Assembly: GCA_964019335.1 (NCBI GenBank)
Contig: OZ025728.1
Coordinates: 248,001-312,000 of the forward strand
Reading direction: 5' to 3'
Origin: Diplonema japonicum
Taxonomy: Eukaryota > Euglenozoa > Diplonemea > Diplonemida > Diplonemidae
DNA: 64,000 nucleotides
Shown here: positions 36,631 to 47,813 of the stretch, piece by piece
Layout: the number at the start of each line of letters is the position of its first letter
How positions within the stretch are numbered: position 1 is the first letter of the stretch
Notes under the pieces: generated by a model
What the model saw: the letters and a program-made list of their open reading frames with translations, nothing else
Database searches by the model: none
Told to the model about the DNA's origin: nothing
Program-made: the position numbers and the translations under genes

Positions 36631-39600
36631 TCAACCATCCCTGTTCTTTTGCAATATAAGAAGCGGTGATCCGTAGTCGACCACCGGTGCGGAGGTGTGT
36701 GCGGTTCGGGGTTTGACAGCGATCGCCGGGAGCTTTGGCGGGACGGCGTGCGGTTTAGCCTTAGACAACGGGAACACCTCATTGGGCTGGTACCGCTGCT
36801 CGTGGTGCGAACGGAGCATCGCGTTGATGAGCTCAGCGTCCCACTTCGGGTCGCGCGTGTGATGCTTAGGAGGGGCATTGTCTGTCTTTGTTATAATCGA
36901 CCGACGTGGCGGGGGAGCGGGGTACGCTGGGTGGCTTGGCTCCACAGGAGACGGGACCCTTGGTTCGTGTACAATAACTGGCTGCCTAACTTCCCGTTTC
37001 GCCCGAAGATCTTTTTTTTGAACGTTGAACACTTTATGCCCCCCTTCCAAGGTCACGCTGACGGTGTCCTCCTTTACAAACCGAACCACAACATGGCGTA
37101 AACCGTTCCCACTGTCCCAAGAGTACACCCCATCGATCTCAAAAACGCCGATTTCAGGGATCCTGGTGTCGATGTTGATGTTGTTGTTGTTGGTGTTGGC
37201 GAGGGCCACGCTTGCTTTGCGTTCCAAGTTCGGCAGAGGGGGCACCGAAGCCGTTTGCGAGATGGAGGTTTCCACAGGGCCGTCGTCGTTCTCCAGAATT
37301 TTCTGCTTGCGTTGCTTCTTCATCATGTTTCCTCGCTGCATCATCTTCGCCAAGATCGGCAGGCTTGGTTCGTTTGCAGCCTTCACAGATTCTTCTTCCA
37401 CCACGCTTTCTAACATTTTCATGGTGTTTTCGCAGTGAACGGTCCCCGCTTCTATCCCTTTGTGGATCACATCTTTCAGCTTGGTCAGGAGGTTGTGACG
37501 TTCTCTGTGTAGCATTCCAACGTTCGATGTCGCACCCAGCATGGCTTGCATGGCGTCTTGCATTTCTATAAGGGTTTCTATAGGGGTGATTCTTGGCGAT
37601 TTGAACCAGCGTTCTTCGCTCACCGGGGCTTCCTTTTGGCTGGTGCTGCTCGACGGTTGTTTGAAAAAGTCTCCCGGGGTTACTACGGTTGCGTGCTTCC
37701 TCGATTCGATCGCCTGTTGCTGCTGCTGCAGCTTCTTCTCCGCTTGCACGGAGGACGTTTGTTGTATCTTGTGCTGGTTCTCCTGCTCGAAATTTCTGGT
37801 GGTGTGCCGCTTGCTTTGCTTCAAGGCTTCCTTCAAACCGTATATTTCCCGCCGTAGCTCCGTAGCGTGCAAATCGAAAACGTAAAACAGTGAGGTTAAA
37901 GTGGAGTCAACCACCTTTCTAAGAAGGGATTTGTCGGCCTGCAACATCTTCAGCATCACGTTCAAAAGCCCGCGGACGTGCTGTGCCAAGGGGAGCCCAG
38001 TGTCCTGGGCTTTCTTGATGATAATTTCTTGGGCTCTGCTGCTGAACAGCGGGGCGGCACACTTATCCCTCTGCAACATGCTCTCAGCTTGGAATTCAGT
38101 CTGCGTCATTTTACAACCGTTGGGGAGCTCTTCCTCTCTGGTGATTTCCAGCGAATCGGGTTCAGAACCTTGGTCGCTGTTCTCGTCATTGTTCTCGCTG
38201 TCCTTTTTCCCTGCGTCCTGACCGGCGGGGTCAGTGTTTCCAGTTGCCTCCGGTGGAGTCTGTTCAGGCGGTGGTGGTGGTGGTGGGTACAGCTCCTCAT
38301 ATCTGTCTCTAAGATCGCATAGTTTATGAAGTTGAAGCCTACCCAGTATCTTCTCCCGTCCGAGCAAACAGTTGGGAAGCGATCTATAACATCGATGCTC
38401 TGTTTGGAACGTTGACAAATCGCACATTAACTTCACGTTGAAAGAGTGTGGGTTCGGCAGCCGTTCGATTGCTTGAGCGGATACTAACGTCTCTCCAGCA
38501 CGCGCAGTGTTGGAAAGGGCAGATGCGTAGGACCGTCCGGGACCGCGGAGATTTGTGAAACCTGTTGAACTTTTCTGTGGTTCGATGTGGCCGGTGTGGA
38601 TACCCACTGCAGGAAGGGTCCCACGCCATATAGTTGCGTCAAGGTGAAGCGGGTCTTGACCGACGAACCAGTATCTTTCAAGCCCGCGTGGGATTGGGCA
38701 CTCCATCAGCGAGCTGTGCAGTTGGTCCGCCCATTGCAACGCGCAGGAAATGTTCGGGAACAGAAACACGATCTCATCCCTCGCCACCTCTACCAGCACA
38801 CCGTTGCAGGCTTTCCCTTGCGCGAGCTCGTCCGCTTTTGTTACAATCAACGAGACCACCGCATGCGTCGCGTCAACGCTCGTCTCCATCATCCTCTTAA
38901 TCCCCGGTACCGTCACTGCCGCTATAGTGGCATGACTGTCCAGACCCTCTGCTTTTTTAATCACCGCTAAGTTGTCGATGGGAAGCGCCTTCGACGTTCC
39001 CATAAGAATGATTTTTTTACACTGACTGGAAGCCGGGGAGCCGGGGTTGTCGTCCTTCCCAAGCGTTTCGCGGATTTTATCGAGCGTAAGAGTGACCTTG
39101 GGTTCGTTTGCGCTGCCTTCTACGGCGTGCTCCAGTTTTTGAAGATGTTTCATACGGTGGGACAGCGCAAGCGGCAAGACTCTGTAAACAGTGTAGTTCT
39201 TCACGCTCGAAGACTTAACGTCGTCGGTGTACCCAAAAGCTTCTTCTTCCGATGTCTCCAGCTGCACCATTTTCACAACGAATCCGACTTTCATGGCAGG
39301 GTTTGCTGCGGTGGCCTTTACCCATGCAGCGCTCGATACCAATGTTTCCCCGCCTGATGCAAGCTTTGCCAGCCCCACTGCACACACCACATCGTAAGAC
39401 GCAAAGCCTGTTCTACCTGTGACGGGGTTGGTGTCGCAATGAGGTGGTTTTGGAGGTGTCATGTGGACACCGATCGCCACGCGCAGTCCTTTCCACACGT
39501 GTGCCTGCGATTTCCCGTTTGCCTTCTGCTCCGAGTACGGTTTGTAACCCGGGAACTTCAATAGATGCATCCCCCACGGGATTTTAATAAGCCCTTCGTG

Positions 39601-40701
39601 AACCATGCTGCAGAAGGAGAATGCGTTGACCGAGGTCTCGAAGAAGATGATGGTGTGCTGGAGGGGCTCGTTGGCCATGACCCAGCCGGATGTCGATGTA
39701 GCAGTTTGAAGAACCAGTTGGTTGCACCTCGCGTAAGCTTCGAACATGGTGGAGCTTTCCCGACGCCAGAGGTGGTTCAGAATGGGACCCTTCACACCAA
39801 CAGCGACCACGAAAAAACTCCCGCCCGAGATGGGCCCCGTGGTGTCGGAGAATGACGGCAGCCGCGTTCTGGTGACGGGCGTCCCGAAGCTGATAGAGCT
39901 TTGCTGCCCCCAGAACGACCCGTTGATCCTGCTACTTCGAGACGAGGCGATCCGGGAAGCCCTGCTTTTTGCCTCGGTGACTGCTGTGAGAGTTGTTTTG
40001 AGCTTCAAATCCTCGTTTTCCGTTTGAAGCTTTTCAATGGAGTCATAAGCGGCCGTGAGCGCTTTTTGTTGAATCTCAAAAGATCTGTGCAGTTCCGATG
40101 CTGCTGTCTTCTTCATGCTCTTCTGGGATGACACACCAGGGATGCTGTCTGCCTCGAAATACAATTCCTCGTCTTGCGCGATCTGCTGCACTCTTATGTT
40201 CAGGGACCGCATAAGGTCTGGGTGGGGCTCAATGCTGAACGTTTCTAACAAGGAGGTGACAGGTGTCATGGATTCGATTTGTTTTAAAAGCTTGCGCTTC
40301 ATCATCGCGCTGCGAGTTCCCAAGCCGCCGTCGAGCTCGCTTTCTAAGTAGTTCAGTAGATTTGAAGCTTTATCTGCGAGCACGCCTGCTTTTCTTAGGT
40401 TGTGGTCTCGTTCTACCCCGCCGTCTCTTGTCGCTTCCAGGAAGCGTTGGTTCTCAGCCTCGTTCTCGTCGTTGCTGTCGTCGGTTTCTTCGTCCTCGTG
40501 GCGGTTTTCGATTTTGACGTGGTGGTGGTGGTGGTGGTGATCGTGGGGTTTTCCCTCTTCTCCCAGGGCCCTGGTTCTTCTCGTCTCCTTTGTCACAACA
40601 ACTGTGTGCCCTGTGCGGGAGTCATCCATCGCATTTGCTTCAAGCAACCTTTGTATCGCCAAGTCCTTTGGTTGGAAGTACCCATCCTGCGGGATCGACA
40701 T
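36631..40701 (-). CDS. Tandem pseudo-nucleotide-cyclase protein
   Basis: 1356 residues from the ATG at 40701; upstream codons only translate homopolymer. It has an N-terminal acidic/His-rich region with a run of eight His near residue 55. Coiled coils lie near 200-245. A class-III cyclase-like domain spans ~295-460 (FFVVAVGVKGP, GLRVAIGVHMTPP, NPVTGRTGFASYDVV, GGETLVSSAAW), and a second spans ~600-800 (VEVARDEIVFLFPN, ALQWADQLHSSL, AVGIHTGHIEP, GETLVSAQAIERL). The metal-binding Asp expected in the first strand of each is not present, so neither domain is likely to be catalytic as a standard homodimer. Gln-rich coiled coil and a small beta domain near the C-terminus follow. Possibly a cyclic-nucleotide or flagellar scaffold (inference). 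Confidence 0.7.
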   Translation of the reverse strand: MSIPQDGYFQPKDLAIQRLLEANAMDDSRTGHTVVVTKETRRTRALGEEGKPHDHHHHHHHVKIENRHEDEETDDSNDENEAENQRFLEATRDGGVERDHNLRKAGVLADKASNLLNYLESELDGGLGTRSAMMKRKLLKQIESMTPVTSLLETFSIEPHPDLMRSLNIRVQQIAQDEELYFEADSIPGVSSQKSMKKTAASELHRSFEIQQKALTAAYDSIEKLQTENEDLKLKTTLTAVTEAKSRASRIASSRSSRINGSFWGQQSSISFGTPVTRTRLPSFSDTTGPISGGSFFVVAVGVKGPILNHLWRRESSTMFEAYARCNQLVLQTATSTSGWVMANEPLQHTIIFFETSVNAFSFCSMVHEGLIKIPWGMHLLKFPGYKPYSEQKANGKSQAHVWKGLRVAIGVHMTPPKPPHCDTNPVTGRTGFASYDVVCAVGLAKLASGGETLVSSAAWVKATAANPAMKVGFVVKMVQLETSEEEAFGYTDDVKSSSVKNYTVYRVLPLALSHRMKHLQKLEHAVEGSANEPKVTLTLDKIRETLGKDDNPGSPASSQCKKIILMGTSKALPIDNLAVIKKAEGLDSHATIAAVTVPGIKRMMETSVDATHAVVSLIVTKADELAQGKACNGVLVEVARDEIVFLFPNISCALQWADQLHSSLMECPIPRGLERYWFVGQDPLHLDATIWRGTLPAVGIHTGHIEPQKSSTGFTNLRGPGRSYASALSNTARAGETLVSAQAIERLPNPHSFNVKLMCDLSTFQTEHRCYRSLPNCLLGREKILGRLQLHKLCDLRDRYEELYPPPPPPPEQTPPEATGNTDPAGQDAGKKDSENNDENSDQGSEPDSLEITREEELPNGCKMTQTEFQAESMLQRDKCAAPLFSSRAQEIIIKKAQDTGLPLAQHVRGLLNVMLKMLQADKSLLRKVVDSTLTSLFYVFDLHATELRREIYGLKEALKQSKRHTTRNFEQENQHKIQQTSSVQAEKKLQQQQQAIESRKHATVVTPGDFFKQPSSSTSQKEAPVSEERWFKSPRITPIETLIEMQDAMQAMLGATSNVGMLHRERHNLLTKLKDVIHKGIEAGTVHCENTMKMLESVVEEESVKAANEPSLPILAKMMQRGNMMKKQRKQKILENDDGPVETSISQTASVPPLPNLERKASVALANTNNNNINIDTRIPEIGVFEIDGVYSWDSGNGLRHVVVRFVKEDTVSVTLEGGHKVFNVQKKDLRAKREVRQPVIVHEPRVPSPVEPSHPAYPAPPPRRSIITKTDNAPPKHHTRDPKWDAELINAMLRSHHEQRYQPNEVFPLSKAKPHAVPPKLPAIAVKPRTAHTSAPVVDYGSPLLILQKNRDG

Positions 40702-41278
40702 TTTCCTTTTGTGCCTTTGGGTGGGGTGGGGAGTAAAAATTTTCAAAAAAAAAAAAAAAAAAAAAAAAAAAGAAAAGAAAATGTGACAAGAAATACGAAG
40801 ATGAGGGATGGGACGCAAGGAGTGGGATGCTTTTTTTTTTTTTTTTTTTTTTTTTTTCCCCTCCTATTTCTTTTTCTCACAACGTATTTCCTCCAAAAAT
40901 CATTGCGAAGAAAAATAAAAGAGGGAAAAGAAAAAACAAAAAAAAAAAACGAGGGATAAAAAAAATGGGAAGGGAGGGGGGAAAAATCACTATGATAGGG
41001 AACGAAGTTGTTAGCGACGGCCCACAAGGTTATTCTTTTTTCCATTTTTTTTCTTTTTCTTGTGTTATGTGCAACAAAAAAAAGAGGGGGGGGGAGGGGG
41101 GATGCACCAAGGAAGGCTCCAGCGAAATGAAGTACAAAAACCTGCAACGCCCGCGCGCTTTATTTCCACTCCCCTCCCCTCCTCCCGTGACCAGTTTCAT
41201 TCATTCGATTGCCTTTGTATATCAGGCTCTCTCTTTTTTTTTTTTTTTTCTTTTTCCTTCTTTTTCTCCCAGGACACC

Positions 41279-41312
<34 letters not shown>

Positions 41313-41566
41313 AGGAAAAAACAAAATAACGGAGGGAAGTAGTGAAAGGCGCCCCCCCTACGTTTTGTGTTACTTTTTTTTTTTTCAAAAAAAGCGGGGG
41401 AGGGGGAGGGGAAATCCGTAAGTTTTTATTTGGGGGGGGGAGAGGTATGGGTATGGAAAAGGGGGAAGAATTCCTTCTCTCCCCCTCCAACCCGACCCTT
41501 GTACACAAAAAAAAAAGAAGACACACCCGCAGTTTTAACGTTTTTTTTTTTTTTTTTCTTTCCCTC
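40702..41566. other. Homopolymer-rich intercistronic spacer
   Basis: Long A, T and G runs (A-run ~40745-40771, T-run 40831-40857, A-run 41282-41310). No gene. It separates PGK (upstream in transcription) from the pseudo-cyclase. Confidence 0.7.
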
Positions 41567-43321
41567 TCACTTCTTAAAAGCGCGGATGACATACAGCGCA
41601 CCGACGATCAAACCGGCGGTCAAACCTGCGGTTCTGAGCTCCTTGCCCAGGTTGAAGGCCTGCTGCTGTTCGTGCAGCGAGTCAACAGTCTTCTGAAGGT
41701 TGCCAACAAGCTCACGAAGCTCAGACGTGTTGGGAGCAGGAGCATCAGTTCCGGCCTTGTGCTGAGGCGCACTATCAAGTGCTGAAATACCAGGGAGGTT
41801 CTTTCCCTCAAGAAGCTCAAGAGACGCGCCACCACCAGTCGAAACGTGTGAAATGGCACCCGCGTACCCGCTCATCTCAGCCGCAGAGGCAGAGTCACCA
41901 CCACCGATGATCGTCATCCCATTACACTCAGCAAGCGCCTTGGCAACGTCAAAGGTACCCTGCGCGTAGGTTGGGATCTCGAACACACCCATGGGGCCGT
42001 TCCAAACAACGGTGGCGCAGCTGGAGATGTTTTTAACGTACCTGGCTCTTGTCTTGGGTCCGATGTCGAGTGCCATGTGGTCGCTGGGGATGTCCGCGCT
42101 CTCTGTGATAAGAGGCGAGTCGGTCCCCTTGAACTCGGTGTTGCAGACGTGGTCCTCGGGAAGGAAGAGTTCTACACCGCACTCGTCGGCTTTCTTGACG
42201 AGGTCCAGCGCCATGTCGATGATTGTGTCGCGTTCCTCGCCGTACTTGTCTGTGAAGGACTGTCCCTTCTCGCAGTACGACTTACCGATGGAATGCCCCT
42301 TCGCCTTGAGGAACACGTACGCCATGGCACCGCCGATGAACAGTTTGTTAACCTTTGTGACAAGGTTCTCCAAAACCTTGATCTTGTCAGACACCTTCGA
42401 CCCCCCGACGATGGCGCACATGGGTCTTGACGGGTTTGTCAATGCTCTGGCGAAGCTGTCGATTTCCTTCTTCATAAGGTAACCTGCAACACCATGGCCA
42501 AGAACTTTTGGAATCCCGGTCATGGAAGCGGAGTCGCGGTGAGCCGTTCCAAAGGCATCGCACACGTAGTAGTCCCCGTAGCTTGCAAGGACAGTGGCCA
42601 TCTTGAGCCTGTCGTCTTCCTTCTTGCTGTTCTCCTCTTTGTAGAACCTGACGTTTTCAAGGAGAAGAACGTCGCCGTTCTGCAGAGCGTCTACTGCCGG
42701 CGCGGCGTTGAGGCAGTCCGGTGCGAACCCAACCTTCTTCCCGAGAAGTTCACCAAGACGCTCGGCGACGGGTTCCAGAGTGTTCTCCTCCTCGTACCCG
42801 TTGTACTTCCTGAGGTTCGTGAAGTCGTCGGTCTCCTTCTTGTTCTTTGCAGTCCACTGGTTGAGAAGGTCTGTTTTGGTCGCTTCAGGAAGCCCTGCGA
42901 AGAAGTGGGTCTTACCGTTGCCCACCTCTTTGGGAGGGGATTTCTTCCAGGTTTTTGGCATCTCGGACTTGTCCTTGAGCTGCTCGAGGATCCACACCTT
43001 CTCCTCAGACGGGAGAACAGCGAAGAAAACGGTCTTACCCCTGCCCCTTTCTGAGACCCAGGTTCTCATCAAGGCGTCGTGCTGCGCTTGGTTAGCATCG
43101 TCCCTCATCGGTGCTCCGGTGGGCCTGCCGAGGTGGCTCATGACCACGCAGATGCCACCCTGGTCGACAATCTTCCTGATGGTCGGGAGGGCAGACCGAA
43201 TTCTGTAATCGTTCTGAATCACCCCGCCCTTGATAGGCACGTTGAAGTCAACCCTCACGAGAACACGCTTTCCCTTGATGGGCCACAGGGCCTCAAGACC
43301 TTTCTTGGGTTGAAGGGACAT
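41567..43321 (-). CDS. PGK: Phosphoglycerate kinase with N-domain insertion and C-terminal membrane tail
   Basis: 584 residues, against ~415-420 for standard PGK. It interconverts 1,3-bisphosphoglycerate + ADP and 3-phosphoglycerate + ATP. All core motifs are present: RVDFNVPIKGG, SHLGRP, NVRFYKEE, CDAFGTAHR, GGSKVSDKI, GGAMAYVFL, DIGPKTR, WNGPMGVFE and GGGDSAS. About 100 extra residues (~71-178) separate SHLGRPTG from the LEPVAERLGELLG helix. Trypanosome PGK-A is known to carry an ~80-residue insertion in this region. After the normal end (~530) comes a ~50-residue tail with a predicted coiled coil and a hydrophobic span (TAGLTAGLIVGALYVIRAF) ending KK. Trypanosomatid glycosomal PGKs also have C-terminal extensions. 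Glycosomal or membrane attachment is inferred. Intronless. Confidence 0.95.
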   Translation of the reverse strand: MSLQPKKGLEALWPIKGKRVLVRVDFNVPIKGGVIQNDYRIRSALPTIRKIVDQGGICVVMSHLGRPTGAPMRDDANQAQHDALMRTWVSERGRGKTVFFAVLPSEEKVWILEQLKDKSEMPKTWKKSPPKEVGNGKTHFFAGLPEATKTDLLNQWTAKNKKETDDFTNLRKYNGYEEENTLEPVAERLGELLGKKVGFAPDCLNAAPAVDALQNGDVLLLENVRFYKEENSKKEDDRLKMATVLASYGDYYVCDAFGTAHRDSASMTGIPKVLGHGVAGYLMKKEIDSFARALTNPSRPMCAIVGGSKVSDKIKVLENLVTKVNKLFIGGAMAYVFLKAKGHSIGKSYCEKGQSFTDKYGEERDTIIDMALDLVKKADECGVELFLPEDHVCNTEFKGTDSPLITESADIPSDHMALDIGPKTRARYVKNISSCATVVWNGPMGVFEIPTYAQGTFDVAKALAECNGMTIIGGGDSASAAEMSGYAGAISHVSTGGGASLELLEGKNLPGISALDSAPQHKAGTDAPAPNTSELRELVGNLQKTVDSLHEQQQAFNLGKELRTAGLTAGLIVGALYVIRAFKK

Positions 43322-43488
43322 CTTTTTTTTTTTTTTTTCTTGCTTCGATGCTTTTTTTTTGTTTTTGTTTTTGAAAGGGGGGGCAAAAGATTATTTGATG
43401 ACGCCAAACAAAAAAAAGGGGGGGAAGGGGGGGGGGAACGTATATAAAAAAAAAGGAAATAAAACACTTTTTAACACTATTCCCTCTC

Positions 43489-44013
43489 TTAAAGCGAACG
43501 CATTGTTGGTTGAAGATCTTGGTACCCGTAAACATTCTGCGTGGGGAGAGTTTTTTTTTTTCTTTTTTTTTTTTTCTTTTTTTTTTTTTCCATACCGGGT
43601 TTTCTTCGATGGGGTGCTGCCACGTTTCGTTTTTAGTGGGGCTGTGGTCGTAGCGGCCCTTCCCGCTGTTCAGCTGCCAAGAGTCAAATCGCCTTCTCTG
43701 GACCTCGATGCCGGTGGGAGAAGGAATGTCAACGCTTGCCTCCTGCCAAGCCTGAATAGCCGTAGGGAAATGTATGACGTCATCAACAGTAGGAGTGTGA
43801 CGCCTGGGAACGTGAGTTGTTTTGAAAGCGGCAGCGTGGGAAGCATGGAGCGTGTGGGCACCATTGATGGCTTCCTTGCAGATCTCAGCAATGTGGTGTG
43901 GACGCAGCGAGATAGCCTCAGGAATGGCGGTGGATATCCCTGTTTGTTTTGCCAACCTCTTGACGTCAGACACGACATGCTCACCCTCGAAACCTTGCGG
44001 AAGCTTCACAGTC

Positions 44014-44045
<32 letters not shown>

Positions 44046-45082
44046 CTTTCGCATACCACTCTCCCCATTGTTATTTCCCACCGCTTTTCGTTAAAATCCA
44101 CCGCGGCAACCACCTCCGGATCCGTCCCTTCGACCTCCACCATCAACCTGTTCTCTGCATTAACAAACACCTTTACAGATGTACGAACAGGTAACTCTGT
44201 TGCGGGGTCTGGGAGCGTCGTTTTAAAGCAGCACTCCGACTCCTCCAACCCAGAGGACGTAAGCGGGACGCGAATTCTAGGAAGCCCCGAGGCTAGACTG
44301 AGGTCCGACACCAGCCCGGACCCTTCGTACCGCAGCTTTGCCAGACGGGTGGAGTGGTTGGTGTACAAGTTTGCGAACTTGAGATCTAAGTGGTTTGCAA
44401 GAGGATTGGAACCGGTGTCTGGATTTTTTTTAAAAAAAAAAAAGAAAAAAGTTTTTTATACCAAAACCGTCAGGGCCCCATTCCAACTCAGTGTCGTGGC
44501 TCCACCACTGGTCGTTCTTGCCGTTTGAAAGGATGTCGGACTTGACGGCGTCCCATTCACGGTTGGTGGCGGCGGGGTGTGATGCCTCCCAGGCTTTTTT
44601 CTTGCCTGCGTCGTGGCGGGTGATGAACCTCTTCACAGGGTCGGCGAGAAGCTCTTCGCGGTGATGGTCCGCTTTCATGCTGTCGAGGAGAACACTGACA
44701 TGGACAACAGGTGTGTGCGTTGTGCCGTGTGCAGTGTGCACGATGATGTCACTCCCGATTCGTGTTTCCCGTTGAAGGTCGAACTCTATCCCGCTCTCTG
44801 CCTTCACGAAGTCGATGGCGTCCTGGACCTCCTTGGCGGGGAGGAGATTGCGCTCGCTGCCGAGCAGAGCCGGCCGTCCTTGTCTGCCGTTCTTCACGAA
44901 CTCGTCGAGCTTTGTAGACAGGTTGTCGAGGATCTTGAACTCTTCGCTCGCCTCGCTCCCTACCCTCTCGTTCTTCACAATACCCGCCACCTCAACCCTG
45001 TACACAGCACTGGGGTCAAGCTTGACACCATCACGCGTGAATGGAAGACGAACCCGGTGTGACCCCGTGTTGGAACAGGTCT

Positions 45083-45116
<34 letters not shown>

Positions 45117-47813
45117 TTTATACCCCTGTCAGATCCTCGTTTAGGTCGAATTGTAGATCCCACAGCTCACCGGCCTTTTCGGCTTCGGTTTCCGTCTGTT
45201 ATTTTTTTTTGGTTTTTTTTTTTTTTTTTTTTTTTGATTTACCAAATGTGTATCCCCGTCGATGAGCTTTTGCAATTCACCGTTTGTAATGGCTTGGAGC
45301 AGCTCGGTCTCGACCCTCGCCACCCCGGAGTTGTGCTGTATCGATTCGACAAAGGAGTTGACCGCCCAGTCGCGTGCCTTGTCGATGATAATGCTGAGCC
45401 TCCTAGTCTCGGAAGACTCAGACGCCTCGCCGGCACTTTTTTGGAAGTCCCGGATCAACTCCCGCTTCTTCTGCAGGTTCTCAAGCTTCGACGTGTTCTT
45501 CTTGTACAACCCCACGTGCACCTTGTACCGGTGCTCGATTTGCACGTCGGCCCTCATTTTTTCCTCGTCTTGCTCTCTCTTCCACTTGTGGTACATTTTC
45601 GTGAACGCCCATTCATGGCGTTCCGTATCAGGAGTGGACACTGCAGCATCGTAAGAGTCGACCTTGGCCATGACCTCCTGGATCATTGACTCGGTGGACC
45701 ATCCATCAGCGGTGCTTTTTCGATTGTTCACGATTTGTGTGAAGGTGTGTTCTTTTTGTTCCTTCGATGCGAGCTTTACCTCGTAGCCCGGTTCCGGTAT
45801 CCACTTCCATGTGACCTGCTTCGTGCTCCCACAGACCCAGGGTTTGTCGGAGATGTTCGTGACAGCTACGTTTTCAACCTTTGCAGGGGATTCTTCTTCG
45901 GAGATTTTCAGCGTGATTTTACGGCGGAGGTGGCCTATACAGTGGTGAACGTCTTGCGCGGCCCATTTGACCATCGCAAGGGATTTCTGCTGTGTTCGAA
46001 GGTAGGGCTGGAAGCTTTTCAGAGTTGTCAGGTACGCCACAGCTTGCGTGTCCCGTCTCACGGCCTCCCTCGCCGAAGAAGCCGACTCTGTTGTCGTCCA
46101 GTCGCGATTGGCTGTTTTCGTGAAGAGCTCTGCTATGATAGAGTTTCTGTCATACACAGACAGATCACCAGGAGGCACGCTTGGGACCGACAGTTCACCG
46201 GTTTCAAGGTATTTCCCCGCCGCGGTTGAGCTCATGAGAAATGCTCTGGACATCTGGCTGTTGTAGTTCTGAATGTTGCTCCCGTTGCACACCATCCTGA
46301 GAAACTGGAAAAACGCCAAGCCCGGTTTTTCAGGGTCCGGTTTTGCGAACAAGGACAATCTTGCGAGAGCGTGCGCGGAGTGATCCTGAGAAAGCGATTT
46401 GAAAACCGACCGGAATGTCATGTTTTTGAACCTGGCGGCGAGCATTGCGAAGGGTTGTACTGGGCCTCTGTCGTTTGTCTCGTGGATCTTCATGGGGAAC
46501 GTAAATTGTGAGAGGAATTCCCATCTCAGCCACTCTCCTGCTGTGATCTTCCCCGAGATCTGCTCGTCGAGGATGGTTTGAATCGCGTCCTTGTCCTCGT
46601 CGTCCCATTCCGGGAATGGTTCGCCTGTCTTGGCCCAGTCTTTGAACGGGCTCAAAACCAGTTTTTCCGCAACGGATATCCAATCTTCTGATGTAGCGAG
46701 GTACGATGGTGGTGCTTCGCCTGTATTCAGCATCTTCTCGTACTTCCTTTCAAGGACTTCGCCGAGCTTTACGATGCTTTCCGCCGCGTTTTGTATCGTG
46801 GTTTTCAGTTCATCGTTGGTGAGCTCCAGCTTATTGTCCAAGAAAACCGAGAACTCTGTTTTCGACTCGGAAAGCTCGGAGAACGCTTTCCAAAACCCGA
46901 AACCGGCGTTTGATTTGTACCCCTCCACCAATTTCGTGAAGGATTCCTCGCCGATCTCGTCGTCGTCAGCTATACAGTGGTTCCATTCTGATGAAAACAC
47001 ATCGATCGACGCTTCCAGACGCGCCACCGCAGCGAGTTGTTGAAACACATCATCGACAAGAGCCCCGCTTGAAAGCGTTTCGGAAAAGTCGGCTAACCAT
47101 TCTGCCGATCGTCTGTATGTCATGAGCCCTGATCCGGAACCAGCGTTGGCCATGATTCCCGAGGAGAGGTTTTTGGTGATTTCAATGAAATCTAAACCGG
47201 TTGCGGGGATGTTCGATACTTTTGACAGGGCGGTGTATCGTGTTTGCAATTCTGCGAAGGTTACAGGGCTGATCAGCTGCTTAAACGATGTTGCGATGGG
47301 ACGGTACGCTGGTGTGAGCTCCCACGCGGCATTGATGGGATCGGGAGAGGACAGGACACCATGTGGGTCAACACACCCAACGTCGGAAGAAGTGTCCAGT
47401 TCGACTGGCGTCACGTTCCTTCTGAGAAAATATTCCACAGTCTGCGCGCCGGACCATGTTCGTTTGTACCGTCCTTTTCCGTCTTGGTTGGTTTCCTCCC
47501 ATGTAGGGAGGTCTCTTTCAACAGAAGACGCTCGTCGTGAATTTCTTTCAAGAGTTTTTCTGTGGTTCATGAGTTTTATTCTTTGTATCCGTTCCTCCTC
47601 TCGGGTCATCTCCGCCGTGTTGGTCTCATCTAGCTTAGCTGGCCGAAGCTGTTTGTTGTCCTTATGCTGTGTGTAGTCCGGCAAACCATAATACATCATG
47701 GAGTTCGAAAAGGGCTGCATGGTGTCGACATCCGGCTTGGGGTAGAGGTTCAGGTACCATCTCCGCTGGGGTTTGAGCCCGGCTGCTTTCTCAGCAAGGC
47801 CTCGCCGGTGCAT
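43489..47813 (-). CDS. Six-exon gene for a 1362-residue protein of unknown function
   Basis: Exons 47813-45243, 45195-45124, 45080-44462, 44418-44057, 44012-43596 and 43536-43489 join in frame. Their total is 4089 nt, exactly 1363 codons with the stop. The five introns (47, 43, 43, 44 and 59 nt) begin GTAAAT, GTATAA, GTATAA, GTATGC and GTATGG, end in CAG or TAG, and are mostly poly(A) on the sense strand. The protein starts MHRRGLAEKAAGL and ends QPTMRSL. It is largely soluble and mixed alpha/beta. Short coiled coils lie near residue 770-860. Two beta-rich Ig-like stretches may exist (AKVENVAVTNISDKPW region; VYRVEVAGIVKNERV region). No family recognised. A cytoskeletal role would fit the size and composition, but that is only a guess. 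Confidence 0.8.
43537..43595 (-). other. Intron 5 of the 43489-47813 gene (poly-A intron)
   Basis: 59 nt, donor GTATGG, three A13-type runs separated by G, then CTCTCCCCACGCAG. Removing it yields a reasonable C-terminus (ENPNVYGYQDLQPTMRSL) and a stop. Retaining it gives a Lys-only tract. Confidence 0.75.
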
